Positions 26,701 to 33,908 of a DNA stretch of 64,000 nucleotides are shown one piece after another. The position numbers and the translations under genes were made by a program. The stretch's first letter is position 1; every line of letters begins with the position of its first letter. Origin of the DNA: Streptomyces scopuliridis RB72 (GTDB lineage Bacteria > Actinomycetota > Actinomycetes > Streptomycetales > Streptomycetaceae); contig NZ_JOEI01000028.1 of the NCBI RefSeq assembly GCF_000718095.1, positions 1 through 64,000 of the forward strand. Reading direction: 5' to 3'. The notes under the pieces are model-generated. The model was not told the DNA's origin. It saw only the letters and a list, made by a program, of their open reading frames with translations, and did no database searches.

Positions 26701-28192
26701 CGTCCGCGTACGAGACGGACGCGATCGCCTCCACCGGCAGGACCACCGCCTGCCGCACCTGCTCGGCGGACATCGCGGGCAGCAGAAGGGACTTGCCCCG
26801 CAGCGCACGTTCCAGGCCGGGGCGCGCGCTGACGGCTTCCAGGAAGTCGGCGCGGAGGGTCGACAGCACGCGCAGCCCCGGTGGCGGGTGTTCGGGGAAC
26901 AGCGCGGCGACCGCCTCGGCGGCGGACCGGGCGGCGGGGGCATGGTCGAGGAGTTCCTCAAGCTGGTCCACGACCACGACAAGGCCGCGTACGCCGCGAG
27001 CGCGCCGCGAAGCCGTACCGCTGCCCGTACCCGTACCCCCGCCCGTACCTGTACCTGTACCGCCGCCGTCCCCGCCGCCGCCCGTACCCGTCAGCTGCGC
27101 CAGGATCTCCCCCCAGCCGTGCACGGAGAGCTCCGCCTCCACCACCCGGCTCTCCTCGCGCTGCGCGCTGCCGGTCAGCTCCGGCTGGGTGAGCCGCGTC
27201 AGCTCCATGGCGAGGCCGCCGAGCAGACCGGACGGACCGCCGGGACGTACGACGACGACGGCGTGTCCCGCCTTCCTCAGCCGGGGCACCACACCCGCCC
27301 GTACCAGCGACGACTTCCCGCAGCCGGACGGCCCGAAGACGGTGACCACTGGATGCTCGGCGACCAGCGCGGCGACCTCGTCGCTCTCCTCGTCCCTGCC
27401 GTGGAAGACCTCGCTGTCGGACTCCTGGAACGCCGACAGGCCCCGGAACGGCGAGGGCGGCAGCACCGCCTGCCGCAACGACGGTACGGCGAGCAGCAGT
27501 TCGCCGGTCGGGATGAGAAAGGCGGACGGCTGCTGGGGGTCGGCGGCCACCACCATGCCGACCACGGCGCCCAGCCGCTCGTCCCACACCGGTGCGCCGC
27601 TGAAGCCCCGGCTGATCGCGTGGTTGCTGCCCGCCGCCCGCTCGACCTGGAGCCAGCCGGCCCCCTGCCGCGCCCGCAGCACCCCCGCGTGCCACACCCC
27701 GTCCGCATGGCGGGCCGGAAACCCGAAGGTCCGCACGGGGTGTCCCCATACGTCGTCCGCCTCGGCCATGCGCAGGGGTACGGAGCCGGGGACGGGGGAC
27801 AGCAGGCGCAGTACGGCGATGTCCCGGGCCCCGGACGGGCCGTCCTCGGGCCAGTACTCCACCGCCGCGGAAACGACCACCGGACCGGCGACCCGACCGG
27901 CCGCCGTGCCCTCCGCCGGGCCGGCCGCCGTGCCCTCCGCCGGACCGGCCGCCGTGCCCTCCACCCGCCCGGTCACCGGGCCGAGCGGCAGGTCCACCTC
28001 GACGGTCGCCCCGGCGGCCGGGCGCTCGTCCTCGTCGAGTCCGAGGGCGGAGGCCACGACATGGGCGCAGGTGACGGCCAGTTCCCCGGTCACGAGAAAG
28101 CCGACGCCCACGGCCGTACCGTCGGGATACCGGACCCTGAGCACCGCGGCGGCGAGCGGCTCGGGCGTACTCGGCTTCTCGTCCACGTACAC
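23729..28192 (-). CDS. Trypsin-like protease / nSTAND NTPase / WD40-like repeat protein
   Basis: This 1,487-residue protein has four parts. Residues about 10-240 are a trypsin-like protease with a full triad: His44 (TCAHVV), Asp124 (RDIAVLRL) and Ser198 (SRGFSGAPV). Residues 250-700 are a STAND-type NTPase: FRGLSAFQE entry motif, Walker A GPSGCGKSS (287-295) and Walker B LVVVVDQLEELLD. One membrane helix lies near 722-745 (TGLGTVLALAAVLGSLFVYQ). The remaining C-terminal part has beta-propeller blades (PDGSRVVAVVSDDLVVWDL). The short C-terminal cap has two Cys. GTG 28192 has AAAGGGG upstream. Such proteins are thought to sense a signal through the propeller and trigger the protease, as in stress or anti-phage conflict systems; that role is unproven here. 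Coding repeats occur near 27897-27965 and 27010-27085. Confidence 0.85.
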   Translation of the reverse strand: MYVDEKPSTPEPLAAAVLRVRYPDGTAVGVGFLVTGELAVTCAHVVASALGLDEDERPAAGATVEVDLPLGPVTGRVEGTAAGPAEGTAAGPAEGTAAGRVAGPVVVSAAVEYWPEDGPSGARDIAVLRLLSPVPGSVPLRMAEADDVWGHPVRTFGFPARHADGVWHAGVLRARQGAGWLQVERAAGSNHAISRGFSGAPVWDERLGAVVGMVVAADPQQPSAFLIPTGELLLAVPSLRQAVLPPSPFRGLSAFQESDSEVFHGRDEESDEVAALVAEHPVVTVFGPSGCGKSSLVRAGVVPRLRKAGHAVVVVRPGGPSGLLGGLAMELTRLTQPELTGSAQREESRVVEAELSVHGWGEILAQLTGTGGGGDGGGTGTGTGGGTGTGSGTASRRARGVRGLVVVVDQLEELLDHAPAARSAAEAVAALFPEHPPPGLRVLSTLRADFLEAVSARPGLERALRGKSLLLPAMSAEQVRQAVVLPVEAIASVSYADGLEQRILADCGDAHGVLPLLEFTLDQLWERQRGGLLTHRAYEELGGVSGALAERAETVWRRAVREADGPDGPGQAEGADEATARRLFTRLVRLPLGGPAATRRVVPRAELGEPEWTVAQALARERLVVIGLDDEKRETVELAHEALIRAWERLGAWVERDRDFLAWREGIRHDRERWEAAGRAPDLLPTASALDAARRWERERGEDLSESDADFLRRGRDRERTRTLRRRGLFTGLGTVLALAAVLGSLFVYQTGVTEERAAEADSRSMAATSTDLRATDPALSALLAISAYRRSPTESARDALLQSYLTYGRARWLMSGTPGRVQEVAASEDGRVVLATTALGRATLFVRDDDGRIRRVHLPPEAEAAHPVVARDGKGAGYVASNGNLIWYQVRAETDRLVANGRTISAAPIASTRGSAFRQAAVSPDGSRVVAVVSDDLVVWDLAGGSVVRGIAPPEGQDFLAVWFGADRDTVLAYTGDSMAGRDYTLRAYQGSRPPRTVVSGVNGVEVSGDGRAVVFCRGTDVSAKALYQVVQVADGRESGRFASEGPCVERMAIDRTGRHIAVSDLVGDVMRLADTKQRKLISEIGARAGVGATDTALGSRRPYGRLVREDGRLSLLGHDPTGVTVTGMPAGAQEFLSVDRDAMGTALTPDGATAISKWRDAELIRTHTVAGADADAGAGAGGFTTAASVDRPGPGARDSLKVSGDGSLAADPVDSDIVIREVPSLRVVSVLSPAETGTPSLYEFTDDRHLLITTHTTVERWDARSGQRVDRVDLRDLDLDLAGSSSDTPVTWPYPKEAHVAVLGDTSLHVVDLRTGREVKELRVEIGSDATGLRIDPTGRYMAVFRRGGDWELWRLDPARRELGPISGAGGTGAGGEFTGEFIDGEGRFLVADAGKIRIYEVGRRSAEESFDFGTALNATPGTFPAVSADGSTVLYDDEGQTIPVRLDPEEWAARLCAVIGQRTLTSAERDAVPAEVPPGAVCGD

Positions 28193-28332
28193 CCAACCCC
28201 TTTGTACGACTTGGCTGTTTGTTGACGATTTATTGAATGTTTGATTGCCCTGCTCAGTATGGCGTGCGGAGGGATCTCACGTGGGGCCATCCAGCGAACA
28301 GGTCAAGCTGAGCGGATCGCTCACCACCGCCC

Positions 28333-29085
28333 TCAACAGGCGTGCGGGCGCTCCCTGTCCGCCGAGTACAGGTGGCTGTCGCGGAACTGCTCCGCGGCCA
28401 GCGTCCGGCCGACCATGATGACCGCCGTCCGCACCACACCCGCCGCCTTCACCTGGCCGGCGATGTCCTCCAGCGTGCCGCGCAGCACCAGTTCGTCCGG
28501 GCGGCTGGCCATCGCCACCACCGCGGCCGGGCAGTCCGCCCCGTAATGCGGCAGCAGTTCCGCCACGACCCGGTCCACATACCGCGCGGCCAGGTGCAGG
28601 ACGAGCAGCGCCCCGCTCCGGCCGAGGGTCGCCAGGTCCTCGCCCTCCGGCATCGGGGTGGCGCGCTGGGCGATGCGCGTGAGGATCACCGTCTGGCCCA
28701 CCGTCGGGACCGTCAGCTCCCGCTTCAGCGCGGCGGCCGCCGCCGCGAACGCCGGTACGCCCGGCACCACTTCGTACGGCACGCCCGCCGCGTCCAGCCG
28801 GCGCATCTGCTCCGCGACGGCGCTGAAGACCGACGGGTCGCCGGAGTGCAGCCGGGCGACGTCATGGCCCTCCTCGTGCGCCCGGACCAGCTCGGCCGTG
28901 ATCCCGTCCAGGTCCATCCGCGCGGTGTCGATCAGGCGCGCGTCCGGCGGGCACTCGGCCAGCAGCTCGCGCGGCACGAGACTGCCCGCGTACAGGCACA
29001 CCCGGCAGGCGGCCAGCCTGCGGGCGCCGCGCACCGTGATCAGATCGGCGGCGCCGGGGCCGGCGCCGATGAAGTACACCGTCAT
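28333..29085 (-). CDS. cobM: Precorrin-4 C11-methyltransferase CobM/CbiF
   Basis: The protein has 250 residues, with a single tetrapyrrole methylase domain covering nearly all of it. Motifs are VYFIGAGPGAADLITVRG (N-terminal SAM loop), LYAGSLVP, RLHSGDPSVFSAVAEQM and VPGVPAFAAAAAALKRELTVP, all typical of CobM/CbiF (EC 2.1.1.133). It methylates C-11 of precorrin-4. The ATG at 29085 overlaps the cobL stop (ATGA) and has AGGAG upstream, so cobL and cobM are translated together. The next gene downstream on the same strand is the nSTAND protein, 140 bp away across an AT-rich gap. Confidence 0.95.
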   Translation of the reverse strand: MTVYFIGAGPGAADLITVRGARRLAACRVCLYAGSLVPRELLAECPPDARLIDTARMDLDGITAELVRAHEEGHDVARLHSGDPSVFSAVAEQMRRLDAAGVPYEVVPGVPAFAAAAAALKRELTVPTVGQTVILTRIAQRATPMPEGEDLATLGRSGALLVLHLAARYVDRVVAELLPHYGADCPAAVVAMASRPDELVLRGTLEDIAGQVKAAGVVRTAVIMVGRTLAAEQFRDSHLYSADRERPHAC

Positions 29086-30440
29086 CGTTCTTCTCCTGCT
29101 GAGGGGACTCCTGCTGAGGGGACCCGCGGAGGGTGGTCCTTCGTGACCGCCCACTGAGTGACCGGCATGGCCTGCCGCCAGCCGGTGAACCCGCCCACCG
29201 GAACGGCGTGCGCGACCGCCAGCCGTACGAGTTCCCCGCCGAGCCGGCGGTACCACTCGGCCAGCAGCGCCTCGGACTCCAGCGTCACCGTGTTCGCGAC
29301 CAGCCTGCCGCCCGCGGGCAGCGCGTCCCAGCAGCTCTCCAGCAGCCCCGGTACGGTCAGCCCGCCGCCGATGAACACCGCGTCCGGCACCGGCAGTCCG
29401 GCCAGCGCGCCGGGCGCCCCGCCGGTGACGACGCGCAGCCCGGGGACGCCGAGCGCCCGCGCGTTGCGGCCGATACGCTCCGCCCGCGCCGGATCGCGCT
29501 CGACCGAGACGGCGCGGCACGACCGGTGCGTACGCATCCACTCGACGGCGATCGAACCCGACCCGCCGCCGATGTCCCAGAGCAGTTCGCCGGGCGCGGG
29601 CGCGAGCGCGGCCAGTGTCGCGGCGCGCACATGGCGCTTGGTGAGCTGGCCGTCGTGTTCGTACGCGGTGTCCGGCAGACCGGGTACGGCGCCGAGGCGC
29701 GGCGCGTCCGGCGCGCGGCGGCACTCGACCGCCACGACATTGAGCGGATCACCGGCAGGCTCGGCCCACTCCTGCGCGAACCCCTCGACATGACGCTCCC
29801 GCCCCGGCCCGTACTCCCCGTCCGCGCCGAGCTGTTCGAGGCCGAGCTGTTCGAGTACGTGCATCCGGCTCGGGCCGTATCCGCGCTCGGTCAGCAGCGC
29901 CGCCACCTCGGCGGGCGTCGCCGCGCCCGCGCTGAGCACCAGGACCCGGCGGCCGTCGTGCAGTGCGGCGGCCAGCAGTTCGGTGGGACGGCCGACGAGC
30001 GTGACCACCTCCGTGTCCTCCACCGGCCAGCCCAGCCGTGCGCACGCGTACGAGACGGACGACGGATGCGGCAGCACGCGCAGCGCCCCGGCCCGCGACG
30101 CGTCGGCGCCGAGGACCTCGGACAGGGTCCGCCCGATCCCGTAGAACATCGGGTCCCCGCTGGCCAGCACGGCGACCCGGCGCCCGGCGTGGGCGGCGAG
30201 CAGTCCGGGAACGGCCGGCCGCAGCGGCGAAGGCCACGTCACCCGCTCGGCCGTGCACTCCCTGGGGAGCAGGGCCAGTTGCCGGGGCCCGCCGATGAGG
30301 ACGTCCGCCTCGCGCAGCGCGGCCCGCGAGCCGCCGGGCAGCCCCGCCCAGCCGTCCGCGCCGATCCCGACGACGGTCACCGGCAGCGGCATCGGGGGCC
30401 CGGTGAGCCCGGTGGGCGCGGATGGCGGGGCGGGGCTCAC
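29082..30440 (-). CDS. cobL: Precorrin-6B methyltransferase/decarboxylase CobL (CbiE-CbiT fusion)
   Basis: The protein has 452 residues. The N-terminal half (about 18-215) is a CbiE-type tetrapyrrole methylase (VVGIGADGWAGLP, LASGDPMFYGIGRTL). The C-terminal half (about 250-430) is CbiT-like, with a Rossmann SAM site LLWDIGGGSGSIAVEWM. It methylates C-5 and C-15 and removes the acetate carboxyl of precorrin-6B (EC 2.1.1.132). I chose GTG 30440 because AGAGG precedes it; ATG 30392 is the alternative but lacks a binding site. The extreme C-terminus holds a 15-bp in-frame duplication (29093-29122, PSAGVPSAGE) just before the stop. It is the first gene of a two-gene leftward unit with cobM. Confidence 0.94.
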   Translation of the reverse strand: MSPAPPSAPTGLTGPPMPLPVTVVGIGADGWAGLPGGSRAALREADVLIGGPRQLALLPRECTAERVTWPSPLRPAVPGLLAAHAGRRVAVLASGDPMFYGIGRTLSEVLGADASRAGALRVLPHPSSVSYACARLGWPVEDTEVVTLVGRPTELLAAALHDGRRVLVLSAGAATPAEVAALLTERGYGPSRMHVLEQLGLEQLGADGEYGPGRERHVEGFAQEWAEPAGDPLNVVAVECRRAPDAPRLGAVPGLPDTAYEHDGQLTKRHVRAATLAALAPAPGELLWDIGGGSGSIAVEWMRTHRSCRAVSVERDPARAERIGRNARALGVPGLRVVTGGAPGALAGLPVPDAVFIGGGLTVPGLLESCWDALPAGGRLVANTVTLESEALLAEWYRRLGGELVRLAVAHAVPVGGFTGWRQAMPVTQWAVTKDHPPRVPSAGVPSAGEER

Positions 30441-30600
30441 TGCCGTACACCTCTGAACTGGGGGAAGACCGAGTCCGCACTCTACTGGCCGCCCTCCGGA
30501 AGAGATGCGGGTGACCCATACCTGTGGAACCTTGAGGTGACGGCAATGGCCGCCGGCCAACAACGGCCCGCGGCCCGTCTCCTCACCGAGGGAGCGCCCC

Positions 30601-30993
30601 ATGACGGCCAAGAGGGCACTTGCTACCGGATGGACGGCCTTCGCCGCGGTTCTCATGATCTTCGGCGGCGCGATGACGGTCCTGGCGGGTATTTCCGCCA
30701 TCGCCAGGGACGACATCTTCCTGGCGACGCGGAACTACGTGTTCTCGTTCAGTCTCATCGGCTGGGGATGGGTCCATCTCATCCTCGGCGCCATCATCTT
30801 CCTCGCGGGCTGCGCGCTGTTGAGAGGCGCGGTATGGGCGCGCGTGGTCGGTGTGATCCTGGCGGGCCTCGGCGCGATCTCGAACTTCCTCTGGATCCCG
30901 CGCTATCCGCTCTGGGCCCTCACGCTCCTCGCCGTCGATATCTTCATCATCTGGGCGCTGTGCGCGGGCGACCGGCGCCGCTCCGAGAGATGA
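30601..30993 (+). CDS. Four-helix integral membrane protein (DUF7144-like)
   Basis: The protein has 130 residues with four hydrophobic helices: about 8-32, 46-66, 70-90 and 95-122. Conserved features include GWGWVHL at the start of helix 2, SNFLWIPRYP between helices 3 and 4, and a short basic tail. It resembles the small DUF7144 membrane proteins common in Streptomyces, whose role is unknown. The ATG at 30601 is preceded by GAGGGAG. It is divergent from cobL and convergent with the TetR gene, with a tandem repeat between them. Confidence 0.8.
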   Translation: MTAKRALATGWTAFAAVLMIFGGAMTVLAGISAIARDDIFLATRNYVFSFSLIGWGWVHLILGAIIFLAGCALLRGAVWARVVGVILAGLGAISNFLWIPRYPLWALTLLAVDIFIIWALCAGDRRRSER

Positions 30994-30997
30994 GCCC

Positions 30998-31069
30998 GGA
31001 GCCGGATCACGGGCCGAAGCCGGATCACAGACCGGAGCCAGGTCACAGACCGGAGCCAGGTCACAGGCC
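30998..31069. repeat. 18-bp tandem repeat, four units, across convergent gene ends
   Basis: The units are GGAGCCGGATCACGGGCC, GAAGCCGGATCACAGACC, GGAGCCAGGTCACAGACC and GGAGCCAGGTCACAGGCC. The array fills the gap between two convergent genes, and its last unit contains the TetR stop codon (31061-31063). Confidence 0.95.
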
Positions 31070-31741
31070 CGGCGGGAGCGTTCCGCCCGGCGGGGCGATG
31101 CCCGCCAGCAGCGCCCGTACGGTCTCCCGCGCGAACTCCGCCTCGCCCTCCGGACGCAGAATGCCCTCCGGGGGTTCCGGCGCGTAGAACAGGCCCAGAA
31201 AGGCCCGGTGGAAGCAGGCGCCGACGAGAAGCAGCGCCGCCGCGTCCGGGTCGATGTCCGGGGAGACGCGGCCCAGTTCCTGTTCGGCGGCGAGATACGC
31301 GGCCACGGACCGGCTCACCTCGTGCGGCCCCGAGCCGTCGAGTCCGAGCCGCTTGCGGTGGGCCAGGAGCAGGTCGGGGCTGGCGAAGAGGGACGCCGCC
31401 ATCGGGAACGTACCCCGGTAGAAGAGCACCCCCACCCGGGCCACCTCCTCCAGATGACCGGCCACCTCCCCCTCGCCCACGCGTCCGGGCAGCCGCGCCA
31501 GCGCGTCCGTGAAGCGGGGCGCGCGCTCGTGCAGGACGCTGACGAAGATCTCCTCCTTGTCGCGGAAGTGCTTGTAGAGCGCGGCTTCCGAGCAGCCCGC
31601 CTCTCTCGCGATCTCCTTGGTCGTCGTGCGCGTCAGCCCGACGGTGCCCATCAGCCGCGCGGCGGCGTCGAGAATGCGCGAGCGCGTCAGGGCGCCGCCG
31701 GTCAGGGGCGGCGCGGCGGCTTCCCGGTTCGTACCCGTCAT
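31061..31741 (-). CDS. TetR-family transcriptional repressor
   Basis: The protein has 226 residues. The N-terminal DNA-binding domain (about 18-65) includes RILDAAARLMGTVGLTRTTT and the recognition helix region CSEAALYKHFRDKEEIF, a standard TetR helix-turn-helix. The C-terminal two-thirds is a helical ligand domain. The ATG at 31741 faces the divergent NAD(P)-binding gene across 79 bp that hold a perfect 20-bp palindrome. It very likely represses itself and that neighbour. The inducer cannot be told from sequence. The stop codon lies within a tandem repeat. Confidence 0.92.
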   Translation of the reverse strand: MTGTNREAAAPPLTGGALTRSRILDAAARLMGTVGLTRTTTKEIAREAGCSEAALYKHFRDKEEIFVSVLHERAPRFTDALARLPGRVGEGEVAGHLEEVARVGVLFYRGTFPMAASLFASPDLLLAHRKRLGLDGSGPHEVSRSVAAYLAAEQELGRVSPDIDPDAAALLLVGACFHRAFLGLFYAPEPPEGILRPEGEAEFARETVRALLAGIAPPGGTLPPGL

Positions 31742-31756
31742 GCCCGCCAGCCTACT

Positions 31757-31808
31757 TTGACAAGTGGGTGAGCGCTCACCCACCATGGCTGGTAAGCGTT
31801 CACTCACC
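31757..31808. promoter_or_regulatory. Promoter with two TetR operator-like palindromes
   Basis: A perfect 20-bp palindrome GTGGGTGAGCGCTCACCCAC occupies 31764-31783. A second imperfect site (TAAGCGTTCA core) lies at 31791-31808. A -35-like TTGACA at 31757-31762 and a -10-like CACCAT at 31781-31786 on the plus strand overlap the first palindrome. A bound repressor would therefore block the promoter of the reductase gene at 31821. Confidence 0.7.
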
Positions 31809-31820
31809 CCTGGAGGGGTC

Positions 31821-32456
31821 ATGAAAATCGCTGTGCTGGGAGCCACGGGCGGCGTCGGACGGCAGATCGTCCGCCACGCCCTCGCGGACGGACACGAGGT
31901 CTTGGCCGCGGTACGGGACCCGGCCAAGCTGACGACGGAGCACAAGAACCTGACGGTCGTACGTGCCGACGCCCTCGACGCGGCCTCCCTGACCGGGGTC
32001 GTCGACGGGGCCGACGCGGTGCTGTCGGGGATGGGCCAGGCCGGCCGGCACGACCCGCTCAAGCCCGCCTCCACCTCGGCGCGGGCGGCGACCGGGGCGA
32101 TGGCCGCGACCGGCGTACGGCGGATCGTCGTGGTGAGCGCGGCGCCGCTGAACCGCTCGGGGGCCGGTCAGCCGTGGCTCGCCCGCCGGGTGCTGCTGCC
32201 CGGGATGTGGCTGGCGCTCAAGGAGTTGTACACCGATCTCGAACTGATGGAAGCGATCCTGCGCGAGAGCGGGCTCGACTGGACGTCGGTACGGCCGCCC
32301 CGGCTGACGGACGCCGAAGGCAAGGGCACCTACCGGCACGCCGTGGAGGCGGGCCCGGCCGCCAACGCGATCGCCCGCGCGGATGTGGCCCGCGCCATGC
32401 TGGACTTCGTCACGGACCGGGAGACGTTCGGGCACGCGGTCGGCGTCAGCGACTGA
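31821..32456 (+). CDS. NAD(P)H-binding SDR-like protein
   Basis: The protein has 211 residues. It begins with a Rossmann nucleotide-binding motif (KIAVLGATGGVGRQIV), continues through VVVVSAAPL and ends with a domain typical of NAD(P)H-binding (NmrA/SDR-a5-like) proteins. The substrate is not evident. The ATG at 31821 has GGAGGGG upstream. It is divergent from and probably repressed by the adjacent TetR protein. The last codons and stop (SD, TGA) sit in a 20-bp tandem duplication. Confidence 0.88.
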   Translation: MKIAVLGATGGVGRQIVRHALADGHEVLAAVRDPAKLTTEHKNLTVVRADALDAASLTGVVDGADAVLSGMGQAGRHDPLKPASTSARAATGAMAATGVRRIVVVSAAPLNRSGAGQPWLARRVLLPGMWLALKELYTDLELMEAILRESGLDWTSVRPPRLTDAEGKGTYRHAVEAGPAANAIARADVARAMLDFVTDRETFGHAVGVSD

Positions 32457-32486
32457 CGTACAGGACCAGCGACTGACGTACATGAC
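32447..32486. repeat. 20-bp tandem duplication over a gene 3' end
   Basis: Two units of CAGCGACTGACGTACAGGAC, with one difference, lie end to end. The first contains the stop codon of the NAD(P)-binding gene. Confidence 0.9.
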
Positions 32487-32558
32487 TTACGTACCGAGGC
32501 CGGGACCGGTCCGCGCGTCGCCACGCGGGCCGGTCCCGGCCGGTACGGTCAGTGCGCC

Positions 32559-33383
32559 TCAGCCCGCGGTACGCACCGGCGCGGCAGCCTCGCCCGCCGC
32601 CACCGCGGCGGCCTTCCCCGGCCGGAGCGCCCGCTCCGCCAGCGCCCCGAAGATCAGCCCGAAGGCCGTCCAGAGCAGCGCCTGTACGCCGATCGACGCC
32701 AGCCGGAATTCCCAGAGCAGGGCAGCCGGGAAAGTGGCCGGAATGGCATCGGTGTTGCCGGGCAGGACGAGGCAGGCCACCGCCACGGCGACGGCGTAAC
32801 CGCCACCGGCCGCGACCGCCGCGTTCCAGTTGCCCAGACGCGGCGCGAGCCGTCTCCCCGCGATGACCGCGACGACCGCCAGCAACACGCTCACCACGAT
32901 CATCAGGAAGAACAGCGTGGTGCGCTTGCCGATGGTGTCCGGGTTGCCGACCGCGGGCGGGTTCGCCGGATACTTCAGGAACGGCACCAGATAGACGGTG
33001 ACGAAGGCGGCCCCGGCGAGCAGGGCCGCGGTCGCCCTCGGACCGAACCGGCCGATCCTGCCGAGACAGCCGGCGAAGACCAGCGAGGCGATCCCGCCCA
33101 GGGCCACCCCGTACACCAGGACGCCGGTGGCCAGCCCGAAGGTCGACTGCACCGGCCGGCTGACCAACTCCTCCTCTTCTTCTCCTCCTTGCTGATGCGC
33201 TTCTCCGCCGTGCTGATGCGCGGGCGCGGAGTGGGCTCCCTCCTGATGGATCTCCTCCTGCGCGATGGAGTCCCGTACCGGGGGCTCACCCACCACATAG
33301 GCCGCCACGAACGCGCAGAGTCCGGCAAGCACGCCCGCGATCATGCCGCGGACCAGGAGGTTTCTGACGGTGGAGGCATGCAT
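32559..33383 (-). CDS. cbtA: Cobalt transporter subunit CbtA
   Basis: The protein has 274 residues with about six hydrophobic segments. It begins with a membrane helix (VRGMIAGVLAGLCAFVAAYVV), followed by an outward-facing His/Glu-rich loop (residues 45-75; APAHQHGGEAHQQGG) suited to metal capture. Further helices carry TFGLATGVLVYGVALGG and VYLVPFLKYPANPPAVG, which are CbtA family blocks. CbtA with CbtB is a predicted cobalt uptake system regulated by B12. The gene follows cbtB by 21 bp, and both lie behind a cobalamin riboswitch. The ATG at 33383 has GGAGAT upstream. Confidence 0.92.
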   Translation of the reverse strand: MHASTVRNLLVRGMIAGVLAGLCAFVAAYVVGEPPVRDSIAQEEIHQEGAHSAPAHQHGGEAHQQGGEEEEELVSRPVQSTFGLATGVLVYGVALGGIASLVFAGCLGRIGRFGPRATAALLAGAAFVTVYLVPFLKYPANPPAVGNPDTIGKRTTLFFLMIVVSVLLAVVAVIAGRRLAPRLGNWNAAVAAGGGYAVAVAVACLVLPGNTDAIPATFPAALLWEFRLASIGVQALLWTAFGLIFGALAERALRPGKAAAVAAGEAAAPVRTAG

Positions 33384-33404
33384 ACGCGTGATCTCCGTCG
33401 GTCG

Positions 33405-33647
33405 TCAGTGGCAGGGGAACCCGAGAAGATGACGGCCGTCGTGAACCCACTCGTGCACTTCCGCACCGGAGAACACCGACGTCGCGCCCTGCTCCGCGCC
33501 GACGAAGTACAGCAGCACCAGCATCAGCGTGCCCACGAACACGGCCCACGGCAGCACCGCGCGGAGCGGAAGCGGAGTGACAGCGGTGCCGGTGGAACCG
33601 GTGGTACCGGTGGATGAAACGGCCGGGGGCGCTACGGACTGCGCCAT
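33405..33647 (-). CDS. cbtB: Cobalt transporter subunit CbtB
   Basis: The protein has 80 residues. A Ser/Thr/Gly-rich N-terminus leads to one membrane helix (about 31-52; AVLPWAVFVGTLMLVLLYFV). The short C-terminal tail carries the CbtB metal-binding pattern HEWVHDGRHLLGFPCH. It is the small partner of CbtA in cobalt import. The ATG at 33647 is preceded by AAGGAGG, an excellent ribosome binding site. It is the first gene after the cobalamin riboswitch. Confidence 0.92.
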   Translation of the reverse strand: MAQSVAPPAVSSTGTTGSTGTAVTPLPLRAVLPWAVFVGTLMLVLLYFVGAEQGATSVFSGAEVHEWVHDGRHLLGFPCH

Positions 33648-33694
33648 GGCACAACCTCCTTGGGGAACTCGCGTCCCATTCAGTGGAGCTCGAA

Positions 33695-33825
33695 CGACGG
33701 CATCCGGGTCTGACTCACCGGGCCCCCCGCTGCGCTGTACGCAGCCGGCGCCCGGCTTACAGTGGCGCGACCGTGCCGGATTCCCACCGGACTTCCGTTC
33801 CGCCGTCGTGATTTCGACGTGAAGG
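33695..33825 (-). ncRNA. Cobalamin riboswitch upstream of cbtBA
   Basis: On the minus strand the core GGAAGTCCGGTGGGAATCCG is followed by GCACGGTCGCGCCACTGTAAG (plus-strand 33758-33798). The B12 box GAGTCAGACCCGGAT is complementary to 33702-33716. Order and spacing match the cobalamin riboswitch in cobN. The expression platform lies in the 48 bases up to the cbtB start. Confidence 0.9.
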
Positions 33826-33908
33826 TACCGCGATCCGGCGGACCGGCCAAGAGGACCTTTTTCCAGCACCCGGCCGGAACCAAGCCGGACCCAAGCAGGA
33901 AGGACCGT

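Noticed and set aside
24686..28225. 1,179-codon open frame antisense to the nSTAND gene
   Set aside because: Composition is that of antisense high-GC frames; the minus-strand gene has a complete catalytic triad and Walker motifs.
30441..30600. Search for a third cobalamin riboswitch upstream of cobL
   Set aside because: No conserved GCCACTG segment or B12 box could be found in the leader.
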